This document shows positions 45,159 through 53,746 of a stretch of 64,000 bases of DNA, one piece after another (position 1 is the first letter of the stretch; each line of letters opens with the position of its first letter). A program made the translations under genes and the position numbers. The notes beneath the pieces were generated by a model. That model made no database searches. It worked only from the letters and a program-made list of their open reading frames with translations, and was not told where the DNA came from. The DNA is from Candidatus Hydrogenedentota bacterium (GTDB lineage: Bacteria > Hydrogenedentota > Hydrogenedentia > Hydrogenedentales > JAEUWI01). Where the stretch lies: the NCBI GenBank assembly GCA_019637335.1, contig JAHBVV010000010.1, positions 124,001 through 188,000 on the forward strand, written 5' to 3'.

Positions 45159-46511
45159 ATGGATTGTTGTGAACACACCACGCCCCCTTCCGGACCGCCG
45201 CGCGCGGGCCGGGAGGGGGCGGCGCTATTCGTGCGCGCGGCCTGGGCGCTGACCGCCGCGCTGGCGTTGGCGCTCCTCGCCGCCATGGACGCCGCAGCGC
45301 AACCCGCGCGCTGGTCCGCCGAGGCCTGGCGCAAGGATCTGCGCGTATTGCGCCAGGTCGTCCGCGTGGCGCACCAGAACCCGTTTCACACCGCCGACAG
45401 TCAGGCCCTGGAAGCCGCCTTTGACGATCTCCACGCGCGGATACCGGCCCTGACCGATTTCGAGATCGCGTTCGGCATGCACCGCATCATGGCGTCCCTG
45501 GGCGACGGCCACTCCTGGCTTACCTACTACGGCCGGGACCTCTCGCGCTACTTTCCCTTCGATGCCTGGGAATTCAGCGACGGCCTCTACCTGACCCATG
45601 CCGCGGCGGGCCATGATCGGGCCGCGGGCGCGCGGGTGCTGGCGATTGACGGTGTCCCGCTGGAAGAAGTCCGCGAGCGGCTTCGCCCCTGGATCAGCCT
45701 CGACAACGAGATGGAGGTGTTGCGCCAGGTTCCGCTGATGTTGCGGCAGCCCCTGGTGCTCCACGCGGCGGGAATCACGCGCGAACGCGACCGCGCCGAG
45801 TTCACGTTGTTGGGCCCCGATGGCCGATCGTTCGAGGAGACCTTTCGCGGGCGGGATTTCGCTGCATACAAGACGTGGCGCGAAGGCCAGCGGACGCCGG
45901 AGGAAGAGGTTCGACACCTGCGGAGGCGCAACGAGTTCTTCTGGTACGAGACGCTCGCATCGGAAAACGCGATCTTCTTCCAGTTCAACTGGTTCGACGA
46001 CATGCCCGGAGAGCCCTTTGAGGAGTTTCTGGACGGGTTGTTCGCGGATCTCGATTCAAGGCCGGACGCCTGCCTCATCCTCGATGTGCGCCACAATGTC
46101 GGCGGGCGGATCGCGCTGGTCGATCCGCTCGTGGAGCGTATCCGGCGCCGTCCCGATCTGGCGCGCCGGGGTCGGCTCTACGCCATCACCGGGCGCGCGA
46201 CCTTCTCGTCGGCCCTGATGCTCGTGGCGCGTCTGGAGCGCCACACCGGGGTGGTCCTGGCCGGCGAGCCGGGCAGTGGCAAGCCGAACAGCTACGGGCA
46301 GTACACCCCGTTCAAGTTACCGGAAACCGGGCTCGAAGGCAGCATTTCCACGCATTTTCATCAGGAAGGAGAGGCACTCGACACCCGTGACCGCATTGAG
46401 GTGCAACTGGAGGCGGTTCCGTCATTCGCGGACTACCGCGCCGGCCGTGATCCCGCGCTGGAGGCCGTGCTCGATCACTGGCGCGCCGCCCGGGAGTCCG
46501 GAAGGCCGTGA
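45159..46511 (+). CDS. Secreted S41-family (tail-specific protease-like) protein
   Basis: A 450-residue protein of peptidase family S41. After an N-terminal signal region (about 20-48) there is a helical cap with HRIMASLGDGHSWLTYYG, a PDZ-like section (GARVLAIDGVPLEEV) and the catalytic fold with LILDVRHNVGGRIALVDPLV and GRATFSSALMLVARLE, in which the first Ser after TF is the expected nucleophile. GEPGSGKPNSYG continues the fold. It probably cleaves peptides in the periplasm. It begins 5 bases after the Gfo/Idh/MocA stop, so the two are likely co-transcribed, although a functional link is not obvious. Confidence 0.8.
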   Translation: MDCCEHTTPPSGPPRAGREGAALFVRAAWALTAALALALLAAMDAAAQPARWSAEAWRKDLRVLRQVVRVAHQNPFHTADSQALEAAFDDLHARIPALTDFEIAFGMHRIMASLGDGHSWLTYYGRDLSRYFPFDAWEFSDGLYLTHAAAGHDRAAGARVLAIDGVPLEEVRERLRPWISLDNEMEVLRQVPLMLRQPLVLHAAGITRERDRAEFTLLGPDGRSFEETFRGRDFAAYKTWREGQRTPEEEVRHLRRRNEFFWYETLASENAIFFQFNWFDDMPGEPFEEFLDGLFADLDSRPDACLILDVRHNVGGRIALVDPLVERIRRRPDLARRGRLYAITGRATFSSALMLVARLERHTGVVLAGEPGSGKPNSYGQYTPFKLPETGLEGSISTHFHQEGEALDTRDRIEVQLEAVPSFADYRAGRDPALEAVLDHWRAARESGRP

Positions 46512-46581
46512 GCGGGCTTGGTTCGGGAGGGGTCCCGGTGTTACCCTGCCGACATAGCAGCCAACACGGAGATTCCCCGCC

Positions 46582-47322
46582 ATGTACCGAATATTGTTCT
46601 CAATCTGTCTTGCCCTGCCGCTACTTGCGGCGAATCCCGCACTTGCCGAGGCGACCGGAGCGGATGGATTCGTCGATTTGTTCAATGGGAAGGATCTCAC
46701 CGGCTGGGTGGACGTCAACACGAGCCCGGAAACGTGGCGTGTGGAGGATGGCCTGCTCATCTGCGCGGGCCAGCCCATCGGCGTCATGCGGAGCGAGAAG
46801 CAGTACGAGAACTTCATCCTCCGCATCGAGTGGCGGCACATGGAGGCCGGAGGCAACTCTGGCGTATTCATCTGGAGCGAGGGCACGGTGCCCGAGGGGC
46901 GCCGCCTGCCCAAGGGGATGGAAGTGCAGATGCTGGAGCTCGAATGGCCCTTCCTGAATCCGGAAAAAGACGGTACGCCGCGCCCGATAGCCTATGTGCA
47001 CGGCGAGCTGTTCGGCGCCAATGGCCTGACAACCGTGCCCGACAACCCCCGTGGCGAGCGCAGCAAATCCATCGAGAACCGCTGCCTCGGCAAGGGCGAG
47101 TGGAATTACTACGAAGTCGTAGCCGTCGACGGGGTGGTGAAACTCTCGGTCAACGGGAAATTCGTGAACGGCGTCAGCCAGTCCTCGGTGAAAAAAGGAT
47201 ATCTTTGCCTGGAGTCCGAAGGCGCGGAGATCCATTTCCGCAAGATCCAGATACTCGAACTCCCGCCCGGCGTCACCACCCCGGAACAGATCGCGCCGGT
47301 GGTGGGGGAGACGGCGGATTGA
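46582..47322 (+). CDS. Secreted DUF1080 (3-keto-disaccharide hydrolase-like) protein
   Basis: A 246-residue exported protein: signal peptide (1-22) followed by a concanavalin-like DUF1080 domain, with [20 protein letters not shown] at its start, [20 protein letters not shown], and [18 protein letters not shown]. Family members are described as 3-keto-glycoside hydrolases working with Gfo/Idh/MocA oxidoreductases, and the neighbourhood fits, with such an oxidoreductase two genes upstream on the same strand. It starts 70 bases after the S41 gene. Catalytic residues were not assigned. Confidence 0.85.
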   Translation: MYRILFSICLALPLLAANPALAEATGADGFVDLFNGKDLTGWVDVNTSPETWRVEDGLLICAGQPIGVMRSEKQYENFILRIEWRHMEAGGNSGVFIWSEGTVPEGRRLPKGMEVQMLELEWPFLNPEKDGTPRPIAYVHGELFGANGLTTVPDNPRGERSKSIENRCLGKGEWNYYEVVAVDGVVKLSVNGKFVNGVSQSSVKKGYLCLESEGAEIHFRKIQILELPPGVTTPEQIAPVVGETAD

Positions 47323-47445
47323 CCCGCCGAAACCGCCCCAGCAGACGGCGTCGAGAATTCACGACCGGGCTTCCACTCAGCAGCCACATGGAATGGGTTT
47401 GGATGATACGGGATTTCAGCCCTGGCCGAGATTGTCGTCCTTTTA

Positions 47446-47590
47446 CCTGGGCCTTCGGCCCAGGCTGATTTGATCTGCGCCTTCGGCGCCGAAGAAATGG
47501 GATTCAGGGCCGAAGGCCTGCTTCATCCCAGCCTGGGCCAAAGGCCCAGGAATAGGGGGTCGTCAGGGATTCAGGGCTGAAGGCCCGCTC
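47446..47590. repeat. Cluster of five triloop hairpins
   Basis: Five small hairpins in 145 bases share GGCC arms and a three-base loop: CCTGGGCC-TTC-GGCCCAGG (47446-47464), GCGCC-TTC-GGCGC (47477-47489), CAGGGCC-GAA-GGCCTG (47505-47520), CCTGGGCC-AAA-GGCCCAGG (47532-47550) and GGGCT-GAA-GGCCC (47574-47585). The first and fourth share identical 8-base arms. The cluster lies between the DUF1080 and cupin genes, whose 3' ends face each other, and may stop transcription from both sides. Confidence 0.6.
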
Positions 47591-47680
47591 CATAGCCCTT
47601 GTAATGCACCGGTGTAATGAATACGGCGCCTCATGCAAACCAAGATACAGCATGCCCAAAAAAGGAAGCGTCCAAGGCTG

Positions 47681-47720
47681 GGAGCGCAGGCGTCCCCGCC
47701 TGCCAGGCGGCGAAGCCGCC
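47681..47720. repeat. GGAGCGC-type double hairpin repeat
   Basis: GGAGCGCAGGCGTCCCCGCC starts a unit with two hairpins: GCAGGCG-TCCC-CGCCTGC (47686-47703) and GGCGGC-GAA-GCCGCC (47706-47720). The GGAGCGC head followed by a GGC-rich hairpin also occurs at 25379-25393 in inverse orientation, which suggests a dispersed repeat family. Confidence 0.5.
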
Positions 47721-47786
47721 GTCCATTTTCATCCTTAACGGGTGACCCAACGCGTTATGAATGGCTGCACCCCGATCGCGCAGCAA

Positions 47787-48281
47787 TCAGCCCATCGGCC
47801 CCTCCGGGCGATCAATAATAATACCGTACTTCTCCGCGGTCTCGAACAGCCGCTCAATCATCTCCGGCGTCATTTCCGGCGGCCCCGTATCTTCGGCCCC
47901 CACCGGCGCCCCCGCCTCCGCGAAGAACTCCTCCAGACCGGCCGGCGTCGAGTGAATGAGCATGTGCGCGGTCTCGCCGCTCTCGTTCCAGAACGTGTGC
48001 TTCACGTTCCTGGGCAGCATGACCGTACTCCCCGGGCCCGCCTTCGATACCTGGCCATCCAGCATCACCGTGATCTCGCCGTCCAGGACGTAGAAGACTT
48101 CATCCTCCCGCGTGTGTATGTGGGGTGGCGCGCCCGGCGCGTGGGGGATGGTCGCATGCACCATCGCCATCCCGCCGCCCGTGTCCGCGCCGCGAACCTT
48201 GAATACGTACTTGTGCCCCACCAGCCAGTAGGCCGCGCCGGCCTCCGGAGCCCGGACCCCGGGCGCATACGTTTCGATCAT
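47787..48281 (-). CDS. Cupin-domain protein
   Basis: A 164-residue single-domain cupin. Motif 1 fits the consensus exactly: H54-x-H56-x4-E61-x6-G68 within PHIHTREDEVFYVLDGEI. Motif 2 has P90 and H95 in VMLPRNVKHTFWNES. The four ligands would bind a divalent metal. Members of this quercetin-dioxygenase-like group do varied chemistry, so no substrate is assigned. The C-terminal 40 residues are helical and negatively charged. ATG 48281 has AAGGAG 10 bases upstream; the longer open frame upstream of it is a shadow. Confidence 0.85.
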   Translation of the reverse strand: MIETYAPGVRAPEAGAAYWLVGHKYVFKVRGADTGGGMAMVHATIPHAPGAPPHIHTREDEVFYVLDGEITVMLDGQVSKAGPGSTVMLPRNVKHTFWNESGETAHMLIHSTPAGLEEFFAEAGAPVGAEDTGPPEMTPEMIERLFETAEKYGIIIDRPEGPMG

Positions 48282-48358
48282 CGTGCTGCTCCTTTTATGT
48301 CTGCGAATTGAACGCGCGTAGTGTACCGAAACGGAAATGGCGCGACAAGGGTATCTAT

Positions 48359-49402
48359 TTACTCGTAGAACCACGCCTCGGGCAGGATCTTGAGTTCCAG
48401 CGGGAGCCCGTTGCCCGCGTAGCTGAAATACGTGAGCAGCGCGTTCCCATCCACCCAGGTAATCGCCGGGTAGGCCCAGCTTCCCGCCGGGCCCTCTTCG
48501 ATATTCCGAAAGTGCGTCCACGTGGCCCCTTCGTCCGTCGAAATCGCCGAGGTGAAAGGGTTGCGCCGGTCCGAATCGGGATTGTGGTTCCAGACCGCGA
48601 GCAGGTGGCCGCCCGCGGGGGTGCGCGTGATGCACACCGGCGCGGCGGGGCCCTTGAGCCCGGAGGGTTCCGGGTCGCTCCACGTTTCCCCGCCGTCGGT
48701 CGAAAAACTCTGGTATTGCGCGCCCAGCCCCGTGCGCATCAGCATCAGCACCCGCCCGTCCTTCAATTCAATTGCCGCCGGCTCCCAGCAGCCATCGCCC
48801 GGGCGCACCCGCGCTGATTCCCGCCACGTCTTGCCATCGTCGTCGGAGAGGTAGCAGTAGCTGTCGTTATTCTCCCAGGCCTCCAGCAGGATCCGGCCGG
48901 ACTTCAGGCGCAGCGACCGCCCGTTGGTCAGGCCGGTGTACTTGCCCGCGGGACTCATCTGCAGCGCCTCGCTCCACGTCTTCCCTTCGTCGCTGGAGGT
49001 GCGCATCATCACGCGGCAGTCCGTGCTCTCGGTGTTCTTCTGGCAGTAGAAAAGGTGAATTCCCCCGTCCAGGCTGCGCAGGAAGTTCACCTCCATCACG
49101 TTGCGCCCGCCGTCGTTCTCCACGAGCGTGTACTTCTCGCCCCAGGTCCTGCCGCCATCCCGCGAAATGAGCCCGGAAAGGCGCGCCGGACCGTGGTCCT
49201 CGCCGTCGCCCGCGTAAAACTCGGTCCAGCCGAGCAAGAGGGACCCATCCTTCAGCGGGATGATGGCGGCCTCGCTGTTGCGCGGGTTCTCCGGACCAAT
49301 GGGAACCACGGTTTGCTGATGGATAGGCTCGACCGCTGACGCGGCGCAGCAGATCAGTCCCGCGAGCGCGGCGGCGAAGAGGAAGCGTGGGCATGGGTGC
49401 AT
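48359..49402 (-). CDS. Secreted sialidase-family (BNR repeat) protein
   Basis: A 347-residue exported six-bladed propeller of the exo-alpha-sialidase type. After a signal peptide (to about 23), blades carry Asp-boxes SRDGGRTW, SSDEGKTW, SDDDGKTW, STDGGETW and STDEGATW. An N-terminal arginine motif (GPENPRNSEAAIIPLKDG) matches the family's FRIP-like start. Whether the complete arginine triad and nucleophilic Tyr are present was not proved, so release of sialic acid is only one possibility. It is half the size of the protein at 39145 and lacks the jelly roll. Confidence 0.8.
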   Translation of the reverse strand: MHPCPRFLFAAALAGLICCAASAVEPIHQQTVVPIGPENPRNSEAAIIPLKDGSLLLGWTEFYAGDGEDHGPARLSGLISRDGGRTWGEKYTLVENDGGRNVMEVNFLRSLDGGIHLFYCQKNTESTDCRVMMRTSSDEGKTWSEALQMSPAGKYTGLTNGRSLRLKSGRILLEAWENNDSYCYLSDDDGKTWRESARVRPGDGCWEPAAIELKDGRVLMLMRTGLGAQYQSFSTDGGETWSDPEPSGLKGPAAPVCITRTPAGGHLLAVWNHNPDSDRRNPFTSAISTDEGATWTHFRNIEEGPAGSWAYPAITWVDGNALLTYFSYAGNGLPLELKILPEAWFYE

Positions 49403-49505
49403 GTTACGGAAATCCTTTTAGGGTTACAGACCGCGCCATCATGGGGCATGGGACAACCGCGCCGCAACCCGTCATACCCGCCGATGGGCCGTCTCGCGTC
49501 TCGAA

Positions 49506-49536
49506 TTGCCCGCACGGCGCCGGGCTCGTTTATACT
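49506..49536 (+). promoter_or_regulatory. Possible promoter of the SGNH hydrolase gene
   Basis: TTGCCC (49506-49511), a long 19-base spacer and TATACT (49531-49536). The -10 box is good, but the spacing is not ideal. Transcription would start about 35 bases before ATG 49578. Confidence 0.35.
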
Positions 49537-49577
49537 ACCGTCCTTTGCCAGCGAAAACCCGTGGGGATCCCGCTTCC

Positions 49578-50909
49578 ATGATTAACGCATTACTTCACGC
49601 CGCCGCCTTTCTTGCGGGCGCCAGCCCGGAACTGCTCAACGCCATGCCCCTTCACGCGCCGGGGGGCTGGCAGGTCGATGTCGGGCCCGGATCCGTCTCG
49701 ATCGCGGGCCGGGAGATCGCCCTGCCCGACCCGGTGCGCCTGATTGTGCCCGAACCAGCGCCCGTGACGGTGCGCGGCGAGGCCCAGATGCTGCCCCTCT
49801 TCAACCCGCAGGCGGGCGGCTGGCTGAAGGGAGCCCGCCTGAAGGCTCTGATCGCGCAAGAGTGCACCGCAACCGGACTGCTTCAGCCGGAAACGGTCGT
49901 CGTGCGGAGCGCCAGCGGCGTCCCATTCGCCCGCGACGTCGACTACGCACTCGACCCGCTCTGGGGCACGATCGGGCGACTCGAAGCCGGCAGCATCGGT
50001 GCGGATGAGTCCGTGCTGATCGACTACACCTGGAGTCCGGCGCGCCTGGACGCGATCGTGGTGAACACTTCGGGCCAGGTGCGCCTGATTGAAGGGACGC
50101 CCGGGCTGGGCTTTGACCCGCCGCCCGCGCCCGGAGTGGGGGAGTTCGCCATCGGTTCCGTGTGGAATCCGGGCAACGCGCCGGACCTGACCGCCGAAAA
50201 TCTCTTGCCGGTGGAACATTCCGTCGCCGAGCCGACTCCGCCGGAGTACTACGCCGCCGAACAGTTCCTGCCAAAGACGCTGGCGAAACTGGAAGCGGGG
50301 GAGCCGGTCACCATCGTGGCGTGGGGCGACAGCGTGACCAACGGCGGGGGCGTGGGCGGCGACACCGCCCTCTGGTACCAGAACCAGTTCGTGGACCGCC
50401 TCCGCGCGCGCTATCCGGACGCCGATATCAAGCTGCACACCGCGGCGTGGCCCGGGCGCGGCAGCCGGGACTACCTCGAAGCGCCCCCCGGCGGCCCGTA
50501 CGACTTCCAGCGCGACGTGTTGGATCGCAAGCCCGATCTGGTGACCGCCGAGTGGGTGAACGACGCCTACCTGCGCGGCGAGGCCCTCACCGCGCACTAC
50601 ACCACCATCCTGGAGCACCTGCGCGGCGCGGGGGCGGAACTCGTCCTGATCACGCCGCATCTGGTCCGCCCGGACTGGATGGGCGTGGACACGCTCAAGT
50701 TCGACGAGGACCCCCGCCCCTATGTTCAGGGCCTGCGGGCCTTCGCGGAGGCCAACGATGTGGCCGTGGCGGACGCTTCCCGAATCTGGTGCGGACTCTG
50801 GCGCCGCGGCATCCCCTATACGACCCTGCTGGCCAATGCGATCAACCACCCGGATGCGCGCGGCCAGGCCATCTTCGCGGACGCGCTCATGGCGCTCTTT
50901 CCGGAATAA
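49578..50909 (+). CDS. SGNH/GDSL-type hydrolase
   Basis: A 443-residue protein with an N-terminal beta domain (about 20-220) and a C-terminal SGNH esterase domain. Block I is VTIVAWGDSVTNGGGVGG, with the nucleophilic Ser in GDS. A block II-III region follows (AAWPGRGSRDYLE and TAEWVNDAYLRG with the Asn), and the final block is in NAINHPDARGQAIFADALM, with the catalytic DxxH replaced by the family variant NHPD. Esters on polysaccharides or sugars are typical substrates. The N-terminus is weakly hydrophobic, so export is uncertain. The end faces the second DUF1559 gene across a strong hairpin. Confidence 0.78.
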   Translation: MINALLHAAAFLAGASPELLNAMPLHAPGGWQVDVGPGSVSIAGREIALPDPVRLIVPEPAPVTVRGEAQMLPLFNPQAGGWLKGARLKALIAQECTATGLLQPETVVVRSASGVPFARDVDYALDPLWGTIGRLEAGSIGADESVLIDYTWSPARLDAIVVNTSGQVRLIEGTPGLGFDPPPAPGVGEFAIGSVWNPGNAPDLTAENLLPVEHSVAEPTPPEYYAAEQFLPKTLAKLEAGEPVTIVAWGDSVTNGGGVGGDTALWYQNQFVDRLRARYPDADIKLHTAAWPGRGSRDYLEAPPGGPYDFQRDVLDRKPDLVTAEWVNDAYLRGEALTAHYTTILEHLRGAGAELVLITPHLVRPDWMGVDTLKFDEDPRPYVQGLRAFAEANDVAVADASRIWCGLWRRGIPYTTLLANAINHPDARGQAIFADALMALFPE

Positions 50910-50910
50910 T

Positions 50911-50952
50911 ACGCGCGGGCCGGCGCAACCATGGCCACGCCAGCCCGCGCGT
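50911..50952. terminator. Bidirectional terminator between the SGNH and DUF1559 genes
   Basis: ACGCGCGGGC (50911-50920) pairs perfectly with GCCCGCGCGT (50943-50952), and GGCG with CGCC extends the stem inside. It fills most of the 64-base gap between two convergent stops. On the minus strand it is followed by ATTATT. Confidence 0.6.
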
Positions 50953-50973
50953 TCGCTTCGGGATACACTGGGA

Positions 50974-52026
50974 TCAACCGTGGCCGCCCATAAGCCAGTT
51001 AATTCCGGCGATCTGGGTCACCAGCGCCATGGGATCCTGGGCTTTAATGATAAGCGGGGCCTTGGTTTCGTATCGTACGAACTCAACGTGCCCGTCCATG
51101 TAGAGCACATTCGAACCGCCCGGAACGTGGTTGTAAAACGCAACGCCCAGCGCGATCGGCAGGCCGAGATCATCCGATAGGTTGTCGGTGTTTGCCCAGG
51201 CGTCGTACATCACAAAGACCTCGCTCTGGGCCTTGGCGCTGGCGCCGGGGTTGTTGATATCCGTGATGAGGAATCGTTCGATCCCCTCGCGCAGGCGGTA
51301 ATAGGAATTGGGCAGCGGCGCGCCGTCGTCATCCAGCCAGCCGCTGGATCGCGGGCTGAAACTGTTCACCAGCCCGCTGCTGATGTCGTTCACGTTGACC
51401 TCGTCTGTCACCCACATGCCGATATCCGGGCATCCCGCCGCCGCCAGCCCGCCAACGCCCGTGAAGCCAATCGGGCTCACCGTGGTCCACCAGCTCGCGC
51501 GAATCCAAACGGAGTCCATGTACTGCGAGGCCGTTCGGGCCATGTACGGGTTGTAGATGTAGGAAACCGGCAGCGAGAGGAATAGATTCAGGCAGTTATT
51601 GCTGCCCGCCACCGTGGCCTGTTCAGCCAGGCGCGTGATCTGGCCGCTGTAGTCCTCCTCCACGCCCCAGCCGCCCGTGCCAAACGGGTCATAGTCCGTC
51701 CGGCTGTCCGACGGGCAAATCGCGGTGGCCGGATCGGTCCAATACTCCGGGTAGATGGACTCGCCCGAGATGCCGTTGAGCCAGCTCAGCACCCAGGCGC
51801 CATTGTGGGGATAGGTCGTATTGCCCGGGGGGAACCGTTCTCCCTCCGACTCGTTGGCGTACATCTTGAACACCAGGCCCCATTGCTTGAGGTTGTTCGC
51901 GCAATTGGCGCGCCGTGCCGCCTCCCGCGACCGGGCCAGGGCCGGCAACAGTATCGCCGCCAGAATGCCGATAATGGCAATCACTACAAGCAATTCGATC
52001 AAGGTGAAACCGTTTCGTTTCTTCAT
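50974..52026 (-). CDS. DUF1559 pseudopilin-like protein
   Basis: A 350-residue relative of the gene at 41981. The prepilin site is [20 protein letters not shown] (cleavage G/F), followed by [19 protein letters not shown], and it ends with [19 protein letters not shown] and contains [13 protein letters not shown]. The middle domain differs strongly between the two, as expected for surface-exposed variable parts. AGGAG lies 8 bases before ATG 52026, which was preferred to the longer frame. There is no adjacent pilus or type II secretion machinery. It is a single gene with its own promoter and terminator. Confidence 0.88.
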   Translation of the reverse strand: MKKRNGFTLIELLVVIAIIGILAAILLPALARSREAARRANCANNLKQWGLVFKMYANESEGERFPPGNTTYPHNGAWVLSWLNGISGESIYPEYWTDPATAICPSDSRTDYDPFGTGGWGVEEDYSGQITRLAEQATVAGSNNCLNLFLSLPVSYIYNPYMARTASQYMDSVWIRASWWTTVSPIGFTGVGGLAAAGCPDIGMWVTDEVNVNDISSGLVNSFSPRSSGWLDDDGAPLPNSYYRLREGIERFLITDINNPGASAKAQSEVFVMYDAWANTDNLSDDLGLPIALGVAFYNHVPGGSNVLYMDGHVEFVRYETKAPLIIKAQDPMALVTQIAGINWLMGGHG

Positions 52027-52130
52027 GGGGATGCTCCTCTTCACAGATCTGCCCGTGGTTGTTGGAGAAGCCCCGACGTGAACCGCCCGCCGCGCCCGGG
52101 CCCCTGGGACGCTAACACTTGCCTGACCCC

Positions 52131-52159
52131 ATCCTAGCGCAATTCGCCCGATTTGTAAA
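52131..52159 (-). promoter_or_regulatory. Promoter of the second DUF1559 gene
   Basis: Read leftward: TTTACA (52159-52154), 17-base spacer, TAGGAT (52136-52131). It predicts a leader of about 98 bases before ATG 52026. Confidence 0.5.
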
Positions 52160-52184
52160 GGCGGTTTCGCACCTTGCCGGGAGG

Positions 52185-52213
52185 TTGACAGGCGGCGTGA
52201 AATCCCGTACTGT
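52185..52213 (+). promoter_or_regulatory. Promoter of the metallophosphoesterase lipoprotein, near-leaderless
   Basis: Perfect TTGACA (52185-52190), 17-base spacer and TACTGT (52208-52213), a weak -10. The predicted start of transcription is at 52220, two bases before ATG 52222, which has no Shine-Dalgarno site. Confidence 0.4.
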
Positions 52214-52221
52214 TCACGCCG

Positions 52222-53733
52222 ATGTACAAATTTCCGAAATATAACGTCGCGCGCGCCTTGCGTTTGCGGGCGGCGCCGTTCGCCGCGCTCGCCATCGTCC
52301 TCGCGGGCTGCCCGCCGCTGGAGACACCGGATCTATCCCCCCGCCCGGCGCCGGGGGAGCGCCATCTCGTCCGCCTCGCGCATATCACGGACCCGCAGAT
52401 CGTGGACGAGGAGAGCCCGGCGCGTTCGGTCCGGACGGAGGACGTGATCAGCGTTTCCTGGCGCCCGCAGGAGGCCTGGGCGGTGCATACGCTGGACGCG
52501 ACCTTGCAGCGCATCAACGCGATTCACGCGGCCGGCCCGCCGGTGGATTTCGTATTGATGACGGGGGACCTGGTCGATCTCGCGCAGTACAACGAATTGC
52601 AGTGGTTTGTGGACACGATGAACGGGAAGGTGGTGACGGCGGATTCGGGGGCTCTGGACGGCGTCGATCGGCATCCGGATCCCGCCATCAACCCGAAATT
52701 GCCCTATCGGGCGGCGGGGCTCGACCCCTCCATCCCCTGGTATACGTGTTACGGGAACCACGACGGCCTCGCGGTGGGGAACTTCCCGATCGATCGCACG
52801 GCGCCGCGCCCATCGGACTGGTTCGCGCCGCTATTCCCGATCGCCGCGGAGATGATCGGCTATCACCTGATCGACCCCGCGTGGAATTTCATGCTCCCGA
52901 CCGCCGATGTCAGCCCCGCTGTGATTCTCGGGAGCGGCCCGCCGCTGGCGCCCGGTTCGCAGCAGGTGGACCTTTCCGCCCTGGAAGCCGGCCCGATCCC
53001 GCCGGATCCCGCGCGGCGTTTTCTGGCGCCGCGCGATTTCGTGGCGCTGCATCTCGCGAGCCCCGGTCGGCCGGCGGGTCACGGCTTCACGCGCCGGGCC
53101 CTGACGCGCGGCGAAACGTGGTACAGCGCGCGGCCAATTCCGGGCGCCCCGCTCCGGCTGATCGTGTTCGACACCGTCGCCGCCGGGCCGCACTATGGCC
53201 TGCCGCTGTTCTACGGCGCGCTCTTGCGGGAGCACTTCGAAACATTCGTTGTGCCGGAGCTTGAGGTCGCCCATCGCGCGGGAGATTGGGTCATTCTGGC
53301 CTCCCACCACCCGTCCGTCGAGTTTTCGCTGCCTTTTCCCGGCGAAACGGTATCCACCGAAGAGTTCCGCGCGGCCCTGGCGAAGTATCCGGGGGTGCTT
53401 ATGCACCTGGTGGGCCACACGCACCGCAATCATGCGTCGATCATACCCGGGACAAATCCGTATCTGGAGATCGAGACCGGCGCCATCATCGACTACCCGC
53501 AGGAGGGGCGGATTCTCGACGTCTTTATCGCCGCCGATGGCGAATCCGCGCGCGTCGAAAGCCGGATGTTCAGCCACGCCGAAAATCCGACCACCCACTC
53601 CGCCGAGAGTTACCGCCGCGCGCGGATCGACTGGGGGCTGCGGAAATACGAACCCGCGGCAAGCGGGCGGACGCGTTCGGACTCGACCGGGTCCCCGGGG
53701 GACCGCGCCTTTACGGTGACGCTGCGGCGCTGA
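52222..53733 (+). CDS. Metallophosphoesterase lipoprotein
   Basis: A 503-residue calcineurin-like phosphoesterase with lipobox LAGC at the end of its signal peptide (Cys about 30). Metal motifs in order: AHITDPQIV (the usual DxH is DxQ), [28 protein letters not shown] and [10 protein letters not shown] large insertion between the GNHD and SHH motifs (about 190-365) distinguishes it from short phosphodiesterases and is seen in actinobacterial-type exported homologues. It probably hydrolyses a phosphodiester at the cell surface. The substrate is not inferable. It is unrelated in architecture to the purple-acid-phosphatase-like gene at 2541. Confidence 0.82.
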   Translation: MYKFPKYNVARALRLRAAPFAALAIVLAGCPPLETPDLSPRPAPGERHLVRLAHITDPQIVDEESPARSVRTEDVISVSWRPQEAWAVHTLDATLQRINAIHAAGPPVDFVLMTGDLVDLAQYNELQWFVDTMNGKVVTADSGALDGVDRHPDPAINPKLPYRAAGLDPSIPWYTCYGNHDGLAVGNFPIDRTAPRPSDWFAPLFPIAAEMIGYHLIDPAWNFMLPTADVSPAVILGSGPPLAPGSQQVDLSALEAGPIPPDPARRFLAPRDFVALHLASPGRPAGHGFTRRALTRGETWYSARPIPGAPLRLIVFDTVAAGPHYGLPLFYGALLREHFETFVVPELEVAHRAGDWVILASHHPSVEFSLPFPGETVSTEEFRAALAKYPGVLMHLVGHTHRNHASIIPGTNPYLEIETGAIIDYPQEGRILDVFIAADGESARVESRMFSHAENPTTHSAESYRRARIDWGLRKYEPAASGRTRSDSTGSPGDRAFTVTLRR

Positions 53734-53746
53734 GCCGACGCCGCGT

